NCBI GenBank assembly: GCA_030066595.1
Contig: JASJBI010000025.1
Span: 1 to 64,000 of the forward strand
Direction of reading: 5' to 3'
DNA from: Alphaproteobacteria bacterium
GTDB taxonomy: Bacteria; Pseudomonadota; Alphaproteobacteria; JAJFFI01
Length of the DNA stretch: 64,000 bases
Each line of letters begins with the position of its first letter. Within the stretch, counting starts at the first letter, position 1. Below the pieces are notes generated by a model. It was not told the DNA's origin. It made no database searches and was given only the letters and a program-made list of their open reading frames with translations. Made by a program: the position numbers and the translations under genes. Of this stretch, positions 7,515 through 16,416 are shown piece after piece.

Positions 7515-9977
7515 ATGAAAGGGTCACGGACAGTTCATCGCATGCGAAAGGCTCGCGTCAACGGCGTCTACCTGGAATACGAGCTGCGCGGCGAGGGCGA
7601 ACCGGTCCTGCTCATCCACGGCAGCCACATCTCCGGAAGCTTCGTCCCCCTGTTGGCCCAGCCTGCGCTCACCGACCACTACCAGCTGATCCGCTACCAC
7701 CGACGGGGTTTCGGCAACTCGACGCCACCCAAAGGACGGTTCACGATCGCCCAGCAGGCTGATGACGCGCGGGCTTTGCTGGATCATCTGGGCGTGGAAC
7801 TCGCACACGTGGTGGGCCATTCCTACGGCGGGGCCATCGCTCTGCAGATGACCCATGATTTCCCCGAGTACGTTTCGTCGTTGGCCCTCATGGAGGCGGC
7901 TTTGCTGACCGTCGAGGGCGGCCAAGAGGTCCGAGACCTAGTCGCCATGGCCTCCGACCTGTACCGGGCGGGGGACTGGGAGGAGGCCGCGGACCTGTTT
8001 TTGGGCTCCCCCAAGGAACGGGCCGACATCTCCCGCAACGTACCCGGTGGGCTGGACGGGGCGCTGCGCGACGTCGACATGTTCTTCTCCGTCGAGGCTC
8101 CCGCACACGAGGAATGGGAATTCGAGAACGAGCACGGCAGCAAAATCGCCTGCCCGATCTTGTTCGTGTTGGGCTCGGACAGCTCGCAGCTGTACCGCAA
8201 CGTAGAAGCGCGGGTGCGAGCCTGGGCACCGCAGACAGAGACCGAGACGCTACGCGGTGCCTCCCACCTGCTGCACATCCAGCAACCGAAAGGGGCAGCG
8301 GAGATCCTGGCCGAGTTCTTCTATCGTCACCCGGTCAAGCAGCCCCACCAGCTAGCAATTGTCCACGGGCGAGAACGACACGGCCACGAGCTGAAGCGCT
8401 ACAACGCCACGGTCGACATCTTGGAACGCAACCTTGAACACGGCCGGGCAGACAAGGTTGCGATCCGTACGCCCAGCCGTGACTGGACCTACGCGGAACT
8501 GTGCGAGCAGACCAACCGGGCAGGGAACGCCCTGGCTGATCTGGGCGTGGAGATCGAGGATCGGGTCCTGATGGTCATGGCCGATAGCTGCGAGTTCGCC
8601 TCGTGCTTCTTTGGCGCCATCAAGATCGGTGCCGTCCCGGTGCTCGCCAGCACCTATCTGAACGTCGACTCCTACGCCTACCTGCTCGAGGAAACCAGAG
8701 CCAAGGTGGCCGTGGTGTCCGAGTCGGCGGTCAGCCAGGTCTGGGCCGCCGCGTCCCGGGCGTCCCGCCTCCGGCATCTGGTGGTGGACGGCCAGGGTCG
8801 CAACGAAGTTGCCAGCTACCAGGACCTCTTGGCACGCTCCAGCCCGGAGTTGCGCCCGGCGGCGACCAGCCGAGATGACATCGCGTTCTGGCTTCTCAGC
8901 CTTTCGGAGACCGGCACGCCCAAAGCAGCCATGCACTACCACGGCGCCATGCGTGCGGTGGTCAACAGCTACGGGCGCGATGTCCTCGGCCTGACCGAGG
9001 ACGACACGACATTCTCCGTCTCCGGCTTGCACTTCGCTTACGGTCTCGGGGGCGGGCTGTACCTACCCATCGCCGCCGGGTCGACAACGGTCCTCGCGCG
9101 AGAACCACACCAGACGCGGATGGTGTTTCACACCCTGCGCACCTTCCAGCCGACCGTGATGTTCGGGGTGCCCACCGGCTACGCTAACCTGTTGGACAAC
9201 CCCCGGTCCCGCAAAGGCGGCGAGTTTGACAACGTCCGACTCTTCGTCTCGGCCGGTGAGCCACTGGGAGAGCGACTGCTGGACCAGTGGAGATCCGAAA
9301 TCGGCGCCGACATCGTGGAGGGAATCGGCTCCACTGAGTCGTGTCACACCTTCATCTCCAACCGGGGCGGGGAGGTCTACCCCGGGTCCACCGGCCGCCT
9401 GGTCGAGGGGTATCGGGCTCGGATCGTCGATGATCTCGGTACGGAGGTCGCGGTCGGCGAACCCGGTCGGCTGTGGGTGACCGGCGACTCCATGATGGCC
9501 GGCTACTGGAAACAGCCGGCTGCCACGCGCCGAGCCCTCTACGGTGAATGGCTGGACACGGGCGACATATACGTCGTCGATGAGCGCGGCGTGTTCACCT
9601 TCCAGGGCCGTCTCGACGACATGTTGAAGGTCTCAGGCATGTGGGTGAGCCCGCTGGAGGTCGAGGCAGCGATGCACGCAACCGGTCTGGCCGCAGACTA
9701 CGCCGCCGTCGGGGTCCATGATGCAATCAACCTGGTTCGGCTGGTGGCCCTGGTCGTGCCCTACGAGGGATCCGATCTGGTCGAGGTGGACGCTAACCTC
9801 CGACGGGAGGTGCGCCGTGTCCTGGGCGGCTACAAAACACCGCGAACGATCAAGTTCGTCAAGGAACTGCCGCGGGCCGAGAACGGCGACCTGCTACGGG
9901 ACGCGCTGCTGACTCTCGCCCGCAGCGATGAGGCCGTGAGCGTGGACAGTGGTACGTCAATCGGCACTGAATATTGA
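7515..9977 (+). CDS. Alpha/beta-hydrolase fused to benzoate-CoA-ligase-like domain
   Basis: 820 aa in two parts. Residues about 10-270 form an alpha/beta hydrolase (HGSH oxyanion region near 35, GHSYGG with Ser103, GASHLLHI with His251). Residues about 295-800 form an ANL adenylating domain of the benzoate-CoA ligase type (ATVDILERNLEHGRADKVAI onward). Motifs EGIGSTES, DTGD and GRLDDMLKVSGMWVSPLEVE are intact. The P-loop is altered (LSETGTPKAA at 463-472) and the terminal catalytic lysine of the usual P-x-TGK motif is replaced: PRAENGD, Asp792. Acid activation may therefore be weak or lost, though thioester formation uses other surfaces. ATG 7515 follows AGGAGGAGG. It is divergent from the CocE-like gene inside the island. 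Confidence 0.85.
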   Translation: MKGSRTVHRMRKARVNGVYLEYELRGEGEPVLLIHGSHISGSFVPLLAQPALTDHYQLIRYHRRGFGNSTPPKGRFTIAQQADDARALLDHLGVELAHVVGHSYGGAIALQMTHDFPEYVSSLALMEAALLTVEGGQEVRDLVAMASDLYRAGDWEEAADLFLGSPKERADISRNVPGGLDGALRDVDMFFSVEAPAHEEWEFENEHGSKIACPILFVLGSDSSQLYRNVEARVRAWAPQTETETLRGASHLLHIQQPKGAAEILAEFFYRHPVKQPHQLAIVHGRERHGHELKRYNATVDILERNLEHGRADKVAIRTPSRDWTYAELCEQTNRAGNALADLGVEIEDRVLMVMADSCEFASCFFGAIKIGAVPVLASTYLNVDSYAYLLEETRAKVAVVSESAVSQVWAAASRASRLRHLVVDGQGRNEVASYQDLLARSSPELRPAATSRDDIAFWLLSLSETGTPKAAMHYHGAMRAVVNSYGRDVLGLTEDDTTFSVSGLHFAYGLGGGLYLPIAAGSTTVLAREPHQTRMVFHTLRTFQPTVMFGVPTGYANLLDNPRSRKGGEFDNVRLFVSAGEPLGERLLDQWRSEIGADIVEGIGSTESCHTFISNRGGEVYPGSTGRLVEGYRARIVDDLGTEVAVGEPGRLWVTGDSMMAGYWKQPAATRRALYGEWLDTGDIYVVDERGVFTFQGRLDDMLKVSGMWVSPLEVEAAMHATGLAADYAAVGVHDAINLVRLVALVVPYEGSDLVEVDANLRREVRRVLGGYKTPRTIKFVKELPRAENGDLLRDALLTLARSDEAVSVDSGTSIGTEY

Positions 9978-10049
9978 CCCCTTATCTGGAGTGCGCCCCT
10001 CTCGCCGGACAGCTTGAGGCTTCAGAGTTGATCGGATATGTCGGGCTGT

Positions 10050-10289
10050 CCTGAGACGGTAGTCACCTGACGGTTGGCCGCGCCCTTCAGGAAAGAAGGC
10101 AGCTATCTTGTCTTCGACCACCAAGTCTCCGCAGTCCGCGTCAAGTCTGAGTGATGGTCTGTCACCATACCAAGGGCCATCCCTGCCCATCTGTGATCCA
10201 TGGTTTCGCAGGAGCACAGGAAAAGGCCCGTTACCTTTTGGTCTCATGACCCAGCCAACAATGCGCAGACCCCCGCTGCGATAGATCAC
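10050..10289 (-). pseudogene. Truncated alpha/beta-hydrolase (dienelactone hydrolase/POP-like)
   Basis: Reading leftwards from a GTG at 10289, about 80 residues match the N-terminal part of prolyl-oligopeptidase/dienelactone-type hydrolases: RSGGLRIVGWVMRPKG, GPFPVLLRNHGS (oxyanion loop) and AAFFPEGRG. Similarity ends before the nucleophile Ser region, and the frame continues as unrelated sequence to 9957. It is a decayed fragment in the right part of the tRNA-Phe island. Confidence 0.6.
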
Positions 10290-10661
10290 TTATTCCACAA
10301 TGCAGTCAGCCTGTTCGTTGACTTGCGGAATTCCAGGATCCCCTTCGGGTGTAGCGCAACCACCAACGATCAAAGACACCAAGTCCAGTTAACACGCTAC
10401 ATGTGCGCGGCGCATCTCACCGACTCTCCATAAAGCTGATCCAATACTCAAACCTGGCATGACGTAAGAACGCTTATTGTGCTCTGCGCATCGTGATGTA
10501 ATTCCGAAAGGCCATGCTGACTCGCTCGCCCTTCAGTTCATCCTCACCGCTTGGCGCGAACACGAACTTGGCACCTGATCCGGTGCCTTCAAATCTCAGC
10601 TTGCCGCGCCGAATGGTGCCGATACCAAGGCCGAATAATGCAGCTATTTCAGGAGAGTAAG
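10290..10661. other. Island right-end spacer with an unassigned coding remnant
   Basis: 372 bp between the hydrolase remnant and tRNA-Phe. On the minus strand a frame from about 10653 to 10474 reads like real protein (SPEIAALFGLGIGTIRRGKL, then FEGTGSGAKFVFAPSGEDEL and a stop), but it has no start codon other than ones inside the tRNA. I read it as the C-terminal end of a gene cut by island integration. Its family is not recognised. Confidence 0.35.
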
Positions 10662-10707
10662 GTGGTGCCCAGGGGCGGAATCGAACCACCGACACATGGA
10701 TTTTCAG
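10662..10707 (-). repeat. Right attachment repeat within tRNA-Phe
   Basis: 46 bp covering the tRNA-Phe anticodon loop to its CCA end, repeated at 4765-4810 with one mismatch. This copy is part of the intact tRNA gene, so integration regenerated a functional tRNA on this side. Confidence 0.85.
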
Positions 10708-10738
10708 TCCACTGCTCTACCAGCTGAGCTACCTGGGC
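10663..10738 (-). tRNA. tRNA-Phe (GAA)
   Basis: 76 nt including an encoded CCA. The acceptor stem GCCCAGG pairs with CCTGGGC, with discriminator A. The D arm is GCTC-AGCTGGTA-GAGC, the anticodon loop is CTGAAAA with anticodon GAA, and the T arm carries GTTCGATTC. The 3' end faces the genomic island, whose integration it anchors. Confidence 0.95.
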
Positions 10739-10751
10739 ACGGGCCGGGACG

Positions 10752-10780
10752 CTTATAGGCAAAAAGCCCGGGCCTGTCCA
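10752..10780 (-). promoter_or_regulatory. Sigma-70-type promoter for tRNA-Phe
   Basis: On the minus strand TGGACA (10780-10775) and TATAAG (10757-10752) are separated by exactly 17 bp. The -10 element ends 13 bp before the tRNA 5' end at 10738. Position and match are good for a housekeeping promoter driving the tRNA. Confidence 0.65.
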
Positions 10781-11124
10781 TGGACAGCGAGAGCGCTCCC
10801 GTGGCTGGCCTTCCACTGCACGATCGCGAGCCGGGCGGGACGGCGTTTCCGGACGATCGCCGTGCGCGCACGCGCACTCTGCCCGGCCTCACATCCTGAA
10901 CAATCTCCTCCGGAAACTGTCACTCTTGCCAGTTTTCGGCGTCTGCCGCCGCTGATAGCCTCTACCCTAGGCCAATGTGAACCGACCGGACTTGATTGCG
11001 CCCGACGGGGAGAGCGCACGGACCGGACGCAGGGGTCGGCGCGAACGCACGATACGCTGAGCCGGAGGGGCTGACGACCTGCGAACAGGCTGTACGGGCA
11101 GCGGTTCGAAGGGGGACAAGAACC
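10781..11124. other. Intergenic region before dacB, no gene seen
   Basis: 344 bp between the tRNA-Phe promoter and the dacB-like start. The dacB frame is open upstream to 10996, but that part reads as low-quality, Arg-rich translation and precedes the lipoprotein signal, so it is treated as leader. No convincing promoter or structure was found. Confidence 0.4.
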
Positions 11125-12837
11125 ATGCCGGATCGTGGCGCGAGAGTCCTTCACGGTATAGCCATCGGCTCTTTGGCGGGGATCCTGCTGGCCGCCTGCG
11201 CGGCGCCCCAGAACGAACCGCCGAGCGCCTCCGCCGCACAAACCGCGGCGGCCACGGCGCCACCGGAAAAGACCGTCACACCGGAACCTGATGCGGCATC
11301 GGCCGCCGCGCCCAAGCTGGAGCCGGCCGCGCCGAGGGTCTTGGTCGTGGCGCAGGGCCCAAGCCCTTCGCGCGACGACATGGCGCTCATCACTCAGTAC
11401 AAGCTCACGCCCGAGCAGGTCGGCTATGTTGTTTTCGAAGCCGAGACCGGGCAAGTGCTCGCAGGCCGCAACGCCGACAAAGGGTTCATTCCGGCCTCGG
11501 TCGTCAAGCTTCCAACCTCGGTCCTGGCGCTCGATGTTCTGGGCGGGGAGCATCAATTTGCTACGCGTCTCATGGCCACGGGCGCGGTCCAGGACGGTGT
11601 CCTGAATGGCGATCTCTACTTGGTCGGTGGCGGCGATCCGCAGCTCGCGCCGCCACAGCTCGCCCGTCTCGTGCGAAAGCTCAAGTCCGAAGGTGTTCGC
11701 CGCGTCGCGGGTCGTTTCTTTTATGACGAAACGTATCTGGTCACGCGCGAGGCGATCGAGCCCGCCCAGCCCGAAGAGGCGGCCTACAACCCGGGTGTGA
11801 GCGCCCTCTCGCTGAGCTACAACCGATTCCAGCTCCGCTGGCGGCGTGGCCGCGCCAAGGCCGGTGTCTCGGCCCTGGCTCTGGCCCACTCCTCCCGGAT
11901 CGAAGTGCCGCTTGAGCACGTGTCTCTCGGCCAGGCGCCCTACCGCCAGAACAACTGGCAGAAATTCGACTATGTTGGCCAAACCAAGGGCGACCTCCCC
12001 GGACCGCGCTGGCTCATCTCGCCACGTCTGGGCAAGCGGGGGAGCGCTTGGCTCCCGGTCAAGAAGCCGGGCGCCTACGCGGCCCATGTGCTGCGCAGGC
12101 TTGCCGCCCACGAAGAAATCATGCTGCCTCCGCCGGCACCCGGCGCCGCGCCACCAGCCGCACGCCTGATCGATCAATACGACAGCCGGCTGCTGCTCGA
12201 GTCTGTCGAGGACATGCTGAAGTTCAGCAACAACCTCTCTGCCGAGCTCATGGGCCTCTCCGCGACCAGGAAACTCGCGGCTCAGCCGCTCGATCTGCCC
12301 CAGTCGGCGGCGGTGAAGACCACGTGGTTCCGGACCCGCGCGCCGGATGTGGATTGGCGCGGCGTGCGTCTCGCGAACCATTCGGGACTGTCGACCAGGT
12401 CCCGCATCTCACCCGCTCAGATGGCAGCGATCCTGCGGTACGCGACCAAGCGGAGCTACCAAGGGCTGAACTACCAGACGCTGCTGCCGTTCAAGGCCTG
12501 GGCAGGGACCGAAACATTGCCCGAACCCGTGCTCGTCTGGGCCAAGTCCGGCACCATGAAGTATATCCGCGGCCTCGCCGGCATTGCGCAGCTCCGCGAG
12601 GAGCGGCCGCTCGGCTTTGTGATCTTCTTGAACGATATCCCTGGCCGCCGTGCCTATGACGAGGATCCCAAGGCCCGGGTGCCCTGGATGGTGGCCAAGG
12701 CGCGCAACTGGATGGGCCGGGCCAAGGCCCTGGAGCAAGCCCTGATCCGCAGCTGGCTCCAGCAGTTCGGGAAGCCTCGCGAGTTCGTCGATGCCGCCGA
12801 CCGGGCCACCGTGCCCAAGAGCCAGGCCAACATGTAG
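11125..12837 (+). CDS. dacB: D-alanyl-D-alanine carboxypeptidase/endopeptidase, lipoprotein (S13)
   Basis: 570 aa periplasmic penicillin-binding protein of the PBP4/DacB class, trimming or cleaving peptidoglycan cross-links. Active-site motifs are SVVK (SxxK, Ser nucleophile, about residue 126), SNN in FSNNLSAELM (SxN) and KSG in VWAKSGTMKYIRGL (KTG equivalent). The N-terminus is a lipoprotein signal ending LLAAC, so it is probably membrane-anchored, followed by an Ala/Pro-rich linker of about 60 residues. ATG 11125 is the start, because the signal peptide begins there and GGGGGACAAG lies just upstream. It stands alone, convergent with yacG. Confidence 0.85.
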   Translation: MPDRGARVLHGIAIGSLAGILLAACAAPQNEPPSASAAQTAAATAPPEKTVTPEPDAASAAAPKLEPAAPRVLVVAQGPSPSRDDMALITQYKLTPEQVGYVVFEAETGQVLAGRNADKGFIPASVVKLPTSVLALDVLGGEHQFATRLMATGAVQDGVLNGDLYLVGGGDPQLAPPQLARLVRKLKSEGVRRVAGRFFYDETYLVTREAIEPAQPEEAAYNPGVSALSLSYNRFQLRWRRGRAKAGVSALALAHSSRIEVPLEHVSLGQAPYRQNNWQKFDYVGQTKGDLPGPRWLISPRLGKRGSAWLPVKKPGAYAAHVLRRLAAHEEIMLPPPAPGAAPPAARLIDQYDSRLLLESVEDMLKFSNNLSAELMGLSATRKLAAQPLDLPQSAAVKTTWFRTRAPDVDWRGVRLANHSGLSTRSRISPAQMAAILRYATKRSYQGLNYQTLLPFKAWAGTETLPEPVLVWAKSGTMKYIRGLAGIAQLREERPLGFVIFLNDIPGRRAYDEDPKARVPWMVAKARNWMGRAKALEQALIRSWLQQFGKPREFVDAADRATVPKSQANM

Positions 12838-12920
12838 CGCAACGCCGCGGCCGCGGGCCTGTAGCGAGCGAGAGCTAGAGCGGTTCTGGTTGAAACGGAA
12901 TTGGCGCCAGCCCACTCCCT

Positions 12921-12963
12921 CACCCGGCCACCCACGGGATCGTAAGCTACGGGTGGCCGGGTG
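12921..12963. terminator. Bidirectional hairpin between dacB and yacG
   Basis: A perfect 13-bp stem, CACCCGGCCACCC (12921-12933) with GGGTGGCCGGGTG (12951-12963), around a 17-nt loop, lies between two convergent genes. There is no strong U-tract on either strand, so it may act with Rho or as an mRNA 3'-end stabiliser. Confidence 0.6.
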
Positions 12964-12999
12964 GAGGAGCGGGCCGGTGCCGTCAAGAACGGAAATGAT

Positions 13000-13188
13000 C
13001 TAGGAGTCCTCCTCCGAAGGGGCGGCGCTGTCATCCTGTTCCGCCGCCGGGACGCGATAGACTTCTCCGAACCAGTTCGCGAGATCCAGATCGGCGCAGC
13101 GCGACGAGCAGAACGGATGATGCTCGCGGACCGTGACGGCGCCGCAGATGGGGCAGCGAGGCAGTCTCTTGCGCGTGCTCCGGGCCAT
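13000..13188 (-). CDS. yacG: DNA gyrase inhibitor YacG-family zinc protein
   Basis: 62 aa, the usual length. A four-cysteine zinc site is visible: CPIC at 12-15 and C-x3-C in FCSSRCADLDLANW (Cys27, Cys31), followed by the conserved LANWF segment and an acidic tail. In E. coli YacG binds GyrB and inhibits gyrase; here the function is by family. ATG 13188 is the start. It follows maf by 58 bp on the same strand, in an order common in alphaproteobacteria. Confidence 0.85.
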   Translation of the reverse strand: MARSTRKRLPRCPICGAVTVREHHPFCSSRCADLDLANWFGEVYRVPAAEQDDSAAPSEEDS

Positions 13189-13246
13189 GGGGATGTCTCC
13201 TTTCGCCGTGCCGAGAGATCGGATATCCGGACGCAAAAGTCCACGA

Positions 13247-13867
13247 TTAACCGTTCGGACCGTGCCCTGGCTGCTGATAGACCGGATAGCCGAGCCCGGC
13301 GAGCATGGTAAGGGCCTCGTACAGCGACAGCCCGACCACGTTGCTGTAAGAGCCGTTAAGGCCGCGCACGAAAGCGCCGGCACGGCCTTGGATCGCATAT
13401 CCGCCCGCCTTGCCGCGCCATTCGCCACTGGCGATATAGGCGTCCGTCTCGGCCGAACCGAGCCGTTTGAAGGCAACCGTCGTGGCGACCACCCGCACCG
13501 CTCTGCGGCCATCCGGCGCGATCGCACAGATCCCGCCGAGGACCCGATGCCGCCGGCCTGACAGCATCTGGAGGCAACGCCGCACCGCAGCCTCGTCCTC
13601 CGTCTTGGGCAGCACTCGACGGCCACAGGCGACCACGGTATCGGCCGCCAGCACGTAGGCGCCGGCATGCCGATCGGCCACGCGCACCGCCTTCTCGACC
13701 GCCAGCCGGCGCGCCTGCTGGGCGGGGGTCTCACCCGGCCGCGGTTGCTCGTCGATATCTGCGGGATCCATGACATCGGCCAAGAGGCCGGCCTGCGCGA
13801 GCAGTTCGCGCCGGCGTGGCGAGGCCGAGGCAAGCACCAGGGTTGGGGACTCCGGAGAGCTGCCCAT
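13247..13867 (-). CDS. maf: Maf-family nucleotide pyrophosphatase
   Basis: 206 aa. The N-terminal LVLASASPRRRELL motif (triphosphate binding) and the central AADTVVACGRRVLPK are diagnostic. Maf/YceF proteins hydrolyse nucleoside triphosphates including modified or non-canonical ones and are tied to septum control. The C-terminal GYAIQGRAGAFV, SYSNVVGLSL stretch is also typical. ATG 13867 lies 10 bp beyond the infA stop, so the gene is probably co-transcribed with infA and yacG. Confidence 0.9.
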   Translation of the reverse strand: MGSSPESPTLVLASASPRRRELLAQAGLLADVMDPADIDEQPRPGETPAQQARRLAVEKAVRVADRHAGAYVLAADTVVACGRRVLPKTEDEAAVRRCLQMLSGRRHRVLGGICAIAPDGRRAVRVVATTVAFKRLGSAETDAYIASGEWRGKAGGYAIQGRAGAFVRGLNGSYSNVVGLSLYEALTMLAGLGYPVYQQPGHGPNG

Positions 13868-13877
13868 CGTTGCGGCG

Positions 13878-14096
13878 CTACTTGAAACGGAAGGTGATCC
13901 GCCCTTTGGTCAGATCGTACGGCGTCATTTCCACGGTGACCTTGTCACCAGCGAGCACGCGGATGCGATTCTTGCGCATCTTGCCCGATGTGTGCGCCAG
14001 GATTTCGTGGTCGTTCTCGAGCTTGACGCGGAACATCGCGTTCGGCAGCAGCTCGAGCACGGTCCCGTTCATCTCGATCAGTTCTTCCTTGGCCAT
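13878..14096 (-). CDS. infA: Translation initiation factor IF-1
   Basis: 72 aa, the standard length, a single S1/OB-fold domain. The family sequence is clear ([20 protein letters not shown], then [19 protein letters not shown]). IF-1 binds the 30S A site during initiation with IF-2 and IF-3. ATG 14096 is the family start, so the open frame upstream is excluded. It lies between the low-Mr phosphatase gene and maf in a leftward operon. Confidence 0.95.
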   Translation of the reverse strand: MAKEELIEMNGTVLELLPNAMFRVKLENDHEILAHTSGKMRKNRIRVLAGDKVTVEMTPYDLTKGRITFRFK

Positions 14097-14160
14097 CGCC
14101 CTCACACTTTGAAATCCGTGCGGCCATGCGGTCAAGTGCTTTGCCGATCGGACGGGGCGA

Positions 14161-14598
14161 TCACGGTTTCAGCGGCATCGGGAAACGCTCGCGAATGCGT
14201 CGCTGGATGTCGTCGCGTACGGCCCGGTAATGCTCCAGTTTTTCCTCCCGGCTGCCATCGAAGATCGTCGGATCCATGATCCGCCAATACTCCACGTCGC
14301 ACGCCATGGTCCGCGTCATCTCGATGGCCCTGTGCTGCGCGTCCGGCGAGAGCGTAATCACCAGATCGAAGGATTCGTCCTCAAGGTCATCGAACGTCTT
14401 GGCGCGATGGCGGCTGATATCGATGCCGATCTCGTCCATCACGGCGATCGCGAAGCCATCGACGTCCTGCGAGCGAACACCGACTGAATCGACGAAGATG
14501 CGCTGGCCCAAGAGGTGCTTGAGGATGTTTTCGGCGATCGGCGAGCGCACCGAGTTCATGGTGCAGGCAAACAGGACGCTGCCGGGCAGATCCGCCAT
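14161..14598 (-). CDS. Low molecular weight protein-tyrosine-phosphatase family protein
   Basis: 145 aa. The P-loop CTMNSVRSP (Cys12, Arg18) fits C-x5-R-S of low-Mr phosphatases and thioredoxin-coupled arsenate reductases. The acid loop is MDPTIFDG with Asp-Pro near residue 109. Family members dephosphorylate tyrosine or reduce arsenate; context favours neither. It sits 6 bp after the UPF0262 gene and before infA, a linkage common in Rhodospirillales and relatives. Confidence 0.85.
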   Translation of the reverse strand: MADLPGSVLFACTMNSVRSPIAENILKHLLGQRIFVDSVGVRSQDVDGFAIAVMDEIGIDISRHRAKTFDDLEDESFDLVITLSPDAQHRAIEMTRTMACDVEYWRIMDPTIFDGSREEKLEHYRAVRDDIQRRIRERFPMPLKP

Positions 14599-14604
14599 CG
14601 GCCC

Positions 14605-15093
14605 TCACCCCTTGAAATGCAGAACGCAAAGCAAGGTGAAGAGCCGGCGCGCGGTCGCGAAATCGATGTCGATCTTTCCGGCCAGCCGTTCCTTCAGGAG
14701 GTCCGAACCCTCGTTGTGCAGCCCCCGCCGCCCCATGTCGATCGCCTCGATCTGCGAGGGCGAGGCCGTCTTGATGGCCGAGTAATAGCTTTCGCAGACG
14801 GTGAAGTAGTCCTTGACGATCCGTCGGAAGGCCGCCAGCGGCAACGGCACGGTGCTGACCGGCGCCCCCGCCTCGCTCCGGATGTCGAACAGCAGCCGGT
14901 TCTCCTCGATCGAGAGCAGCAGTTCATAGGGTCCGTCCTGACCGCAATTCGGGGCGAAATAGTTCTCCTCCAGCAGGTCGTAAATCGCCACCGCCCGCTC
15001 GTGCTCGACGTCCGGATTGCGGCGCACGACCGTTCGCTCGTCGAGCACGACGTTGGCGATGCGCGCGTTCTGCTTTGACGGGGAATCGGACAC
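14605..15093 (-). CDS. UPF0262 family protein
   Basis: 162 aa. It matches the alphaproteobacterial UPF0262 family along its whole length, including [11 protein letters not shown] near the start, [16 protein letters not shown], and [15 protein letters not shown] near the C-terminus. No enzymatic motif, signal peptide or membrane helix is visible. The function is unknown, but its place between hisD and the phosphatase/infA genes is conserved. Confidence 0.85.
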   Translation of the reverse strand: MSDSPSKQNARIANVVLDERTVVRRNPDVEHERAVAIYDLLEENYFAPNCGQDGPYELLLSIEENRLLFDIRSEAGAPVSTVPLPLAAFRRIVKDYFTVCESYYSAIKTASPSQIEAIDMGRRGLHNEGSDLLKERLAGKIDIDFATARRLFTLLCVLHFKG

Positions 15094-15108
15094 GCGGCCC
15101 TCGGCTGG

Positions 15109-16416
15109 TCAGCTCTCGCCCGGCCGACGGTTCAGCCGGATCGAGACCGAGCGCGCATGTGCATCCAAACCTTCAGCCTCGGCTAGCGTGATGGCCGAGG
15201 CACCGATGTTGCCGAGGCTTTCGGCGTCGCAGCGCACCAGCGTGGTTCGCTTCATGAAGTCAAGGACACCGAGACCGGACGAGAACCGGGCACTGCGATC
15301 CGTCGGCAGGACATGGTTCGGTCCGGCGACATAGTCTCCGACCGCCTCGGGCGTGTGCCGCCCCAAGAAGATCGCGCCGGCGTGACGCACTTGTGCCGCC
15401 AGCCCGTCCGCGTCTTCCACGGCCAGCTCCAGGTGTTCGGGCGCCAGCCGGTCGACCAGCGCCGGCGCCTCGGCCAGATCGCGGACCACGATGATGGCGC
15501 CGTGGCGGCGCCAGCTCTCTCTCGCGATTTCGGCGCGCGGCAGAGAGGCGAGCTGGCGGTCGATGGCGCGCGCCACCGCGTCGGCCAGGTTCGCGTCGTC
15601 CGTGATCAGGATGGACTGCGCGGCCGTATCGTGCTCCGCCTGGGAGAGCAGGTCGGCGGCGATCCATGCGGGATCATTCTGGCCGTCGGCCACCACCAGG
15701 ATCTCGGACGGTCCCGCGATCATGTCGATGCCCACTGTGCCGAAGACCCGCCGCTTGGCCGCCGCCACATAGACGTTGCCGGGGCCGACGATCTTGTCGA
15801 CGGGCGCGATCGTCTCGGTCCCATAGGCCAGCGCGCCGACCGCCTGGGCGCCGCCGATGCGGTAGACCTCTTGGATGCCGGCAATGCCCGCAGCCGCCAG
15901 CACCAGGGAGTTGAGGGCGCCGTCGGGCGTGGGCACCACCATCACCAGGCGGTCGACGCCGGCCACGCGGGCCGGCAGGGCATTCATCAAGACCGAGCTG
16001 GGATAGGCGGCCGTGCCGCCCGGAACATAGAGGCCCACGGCCGCGATGGGCGTCCAGCGGCCGCCCAACCGTACGCCGTCCGCATCGGTGAAATCGATGT
16101 CCTCCGGCAGTTGCCGACGGTGGTACGCGGTAATGCGTTCGGCGGCGTGTTCCAGCGCCGCAAGCGTCTCGGCCGGACAGCGGTCCCGGGCCGCCGCCAG
16201 CTCCGCCTCACCGATCCGGAGATCCGAGGCCGACAGCTCGAGGCGGTCGAAGCGCTGCGTATAGTCGATCAGCGCGGCATCACCACGGCTGCGCACATCG
16301 TCGAGAATCGCGGCGACGACCGCGTCCACATCCTCCTGCGTGCCGCGGCGCTCGTCGACCAGGGCCGCGAACGTTGCATCGAAGTCCGCCGCCTCGGATT
16401 GCAGCCTACGCGCCAT
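15109..16416 (-). CDS. hisD: Histidinol dehydrogenase
   Basis: 435 aa, the expected length. It performs the last two steps of histidine synthesis, oxidising L-histidinol to histidine with NAD+ and zinc. Family signatures are visible: [31 protein letters not shown], and the [15 protein letters not shown] stretch, with [13 protein letters not shown] (His and Asp of the zinc site) and GPNHVLPT. Its start overlaps the hisG stop by 11 bp, so the two are translationally coupled. It is 15 bp from the UPF0262 gene. Confidence 0.95.
   Translation of the reverse strand: MARRLQSEAADFDATFAALVDERRGTQEDVDAVVAAILDDVRSRGDAALIDYTQRFDRLELSASDLRIGEAELAAARDRCPAETLAALEHAAERITAYHRRQLPEDIDFTDADGVRLGGRWTPIAAVGLYVPGGTAAYPSSVLMNALPARVAGVDRLVMVVPTPDGALNSLVLAAAGIAGIQEVYRIGGAQAVGALAYGTETIAPVDKIVGPGNVYVAAAKRRVFGTVGIDMIAGPSEILVVADGQNDPAWIAADLLSQAEHDTAAQSILITDDANLADAVARAIDRQLASLPRAEIARESWRRHGAIIVVRDLAEAPALVDRLAPEHLELAVEDADGLAAQVRHAGAIFLGRHTPEAVGDYVAGPNHVLPTDRSARFSSGLGVLDFMKRTTLVRCDAESLGNIGASAITLAEAEGLDAHARSVSIRLNRRPGES

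Larger units (their letters stand above)
4765..10707. mobile_element. Genomic island integrated at tRNA-Phe
   Basis: The segment is bounded by 46-bp direct repeats (4765-4810 and 10662-10707, 45 of 46 identical). The right copy is the 3' half of an intact tRNA-Phe and the left copy is an isolated tRNA fragment, the standard result of tyrosine-recombinase integration into a tRNA 3' end. It encloses an inactivated integrase, an S15/CocE hydrolase, a hydrolase-CoA-ligase fusion and a hydrolase remnant. With the integrase broken, the island should be immobile unless helped in trans. Confidence 0.85.

Noticed and set aside
13000-13833. Long minus-strand frame joining yacG with sequence antisense to the maf reading frame
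   Set aside because: Only the last 62 codons match a family (YacG); the upstream part overlaps maf in another frame.
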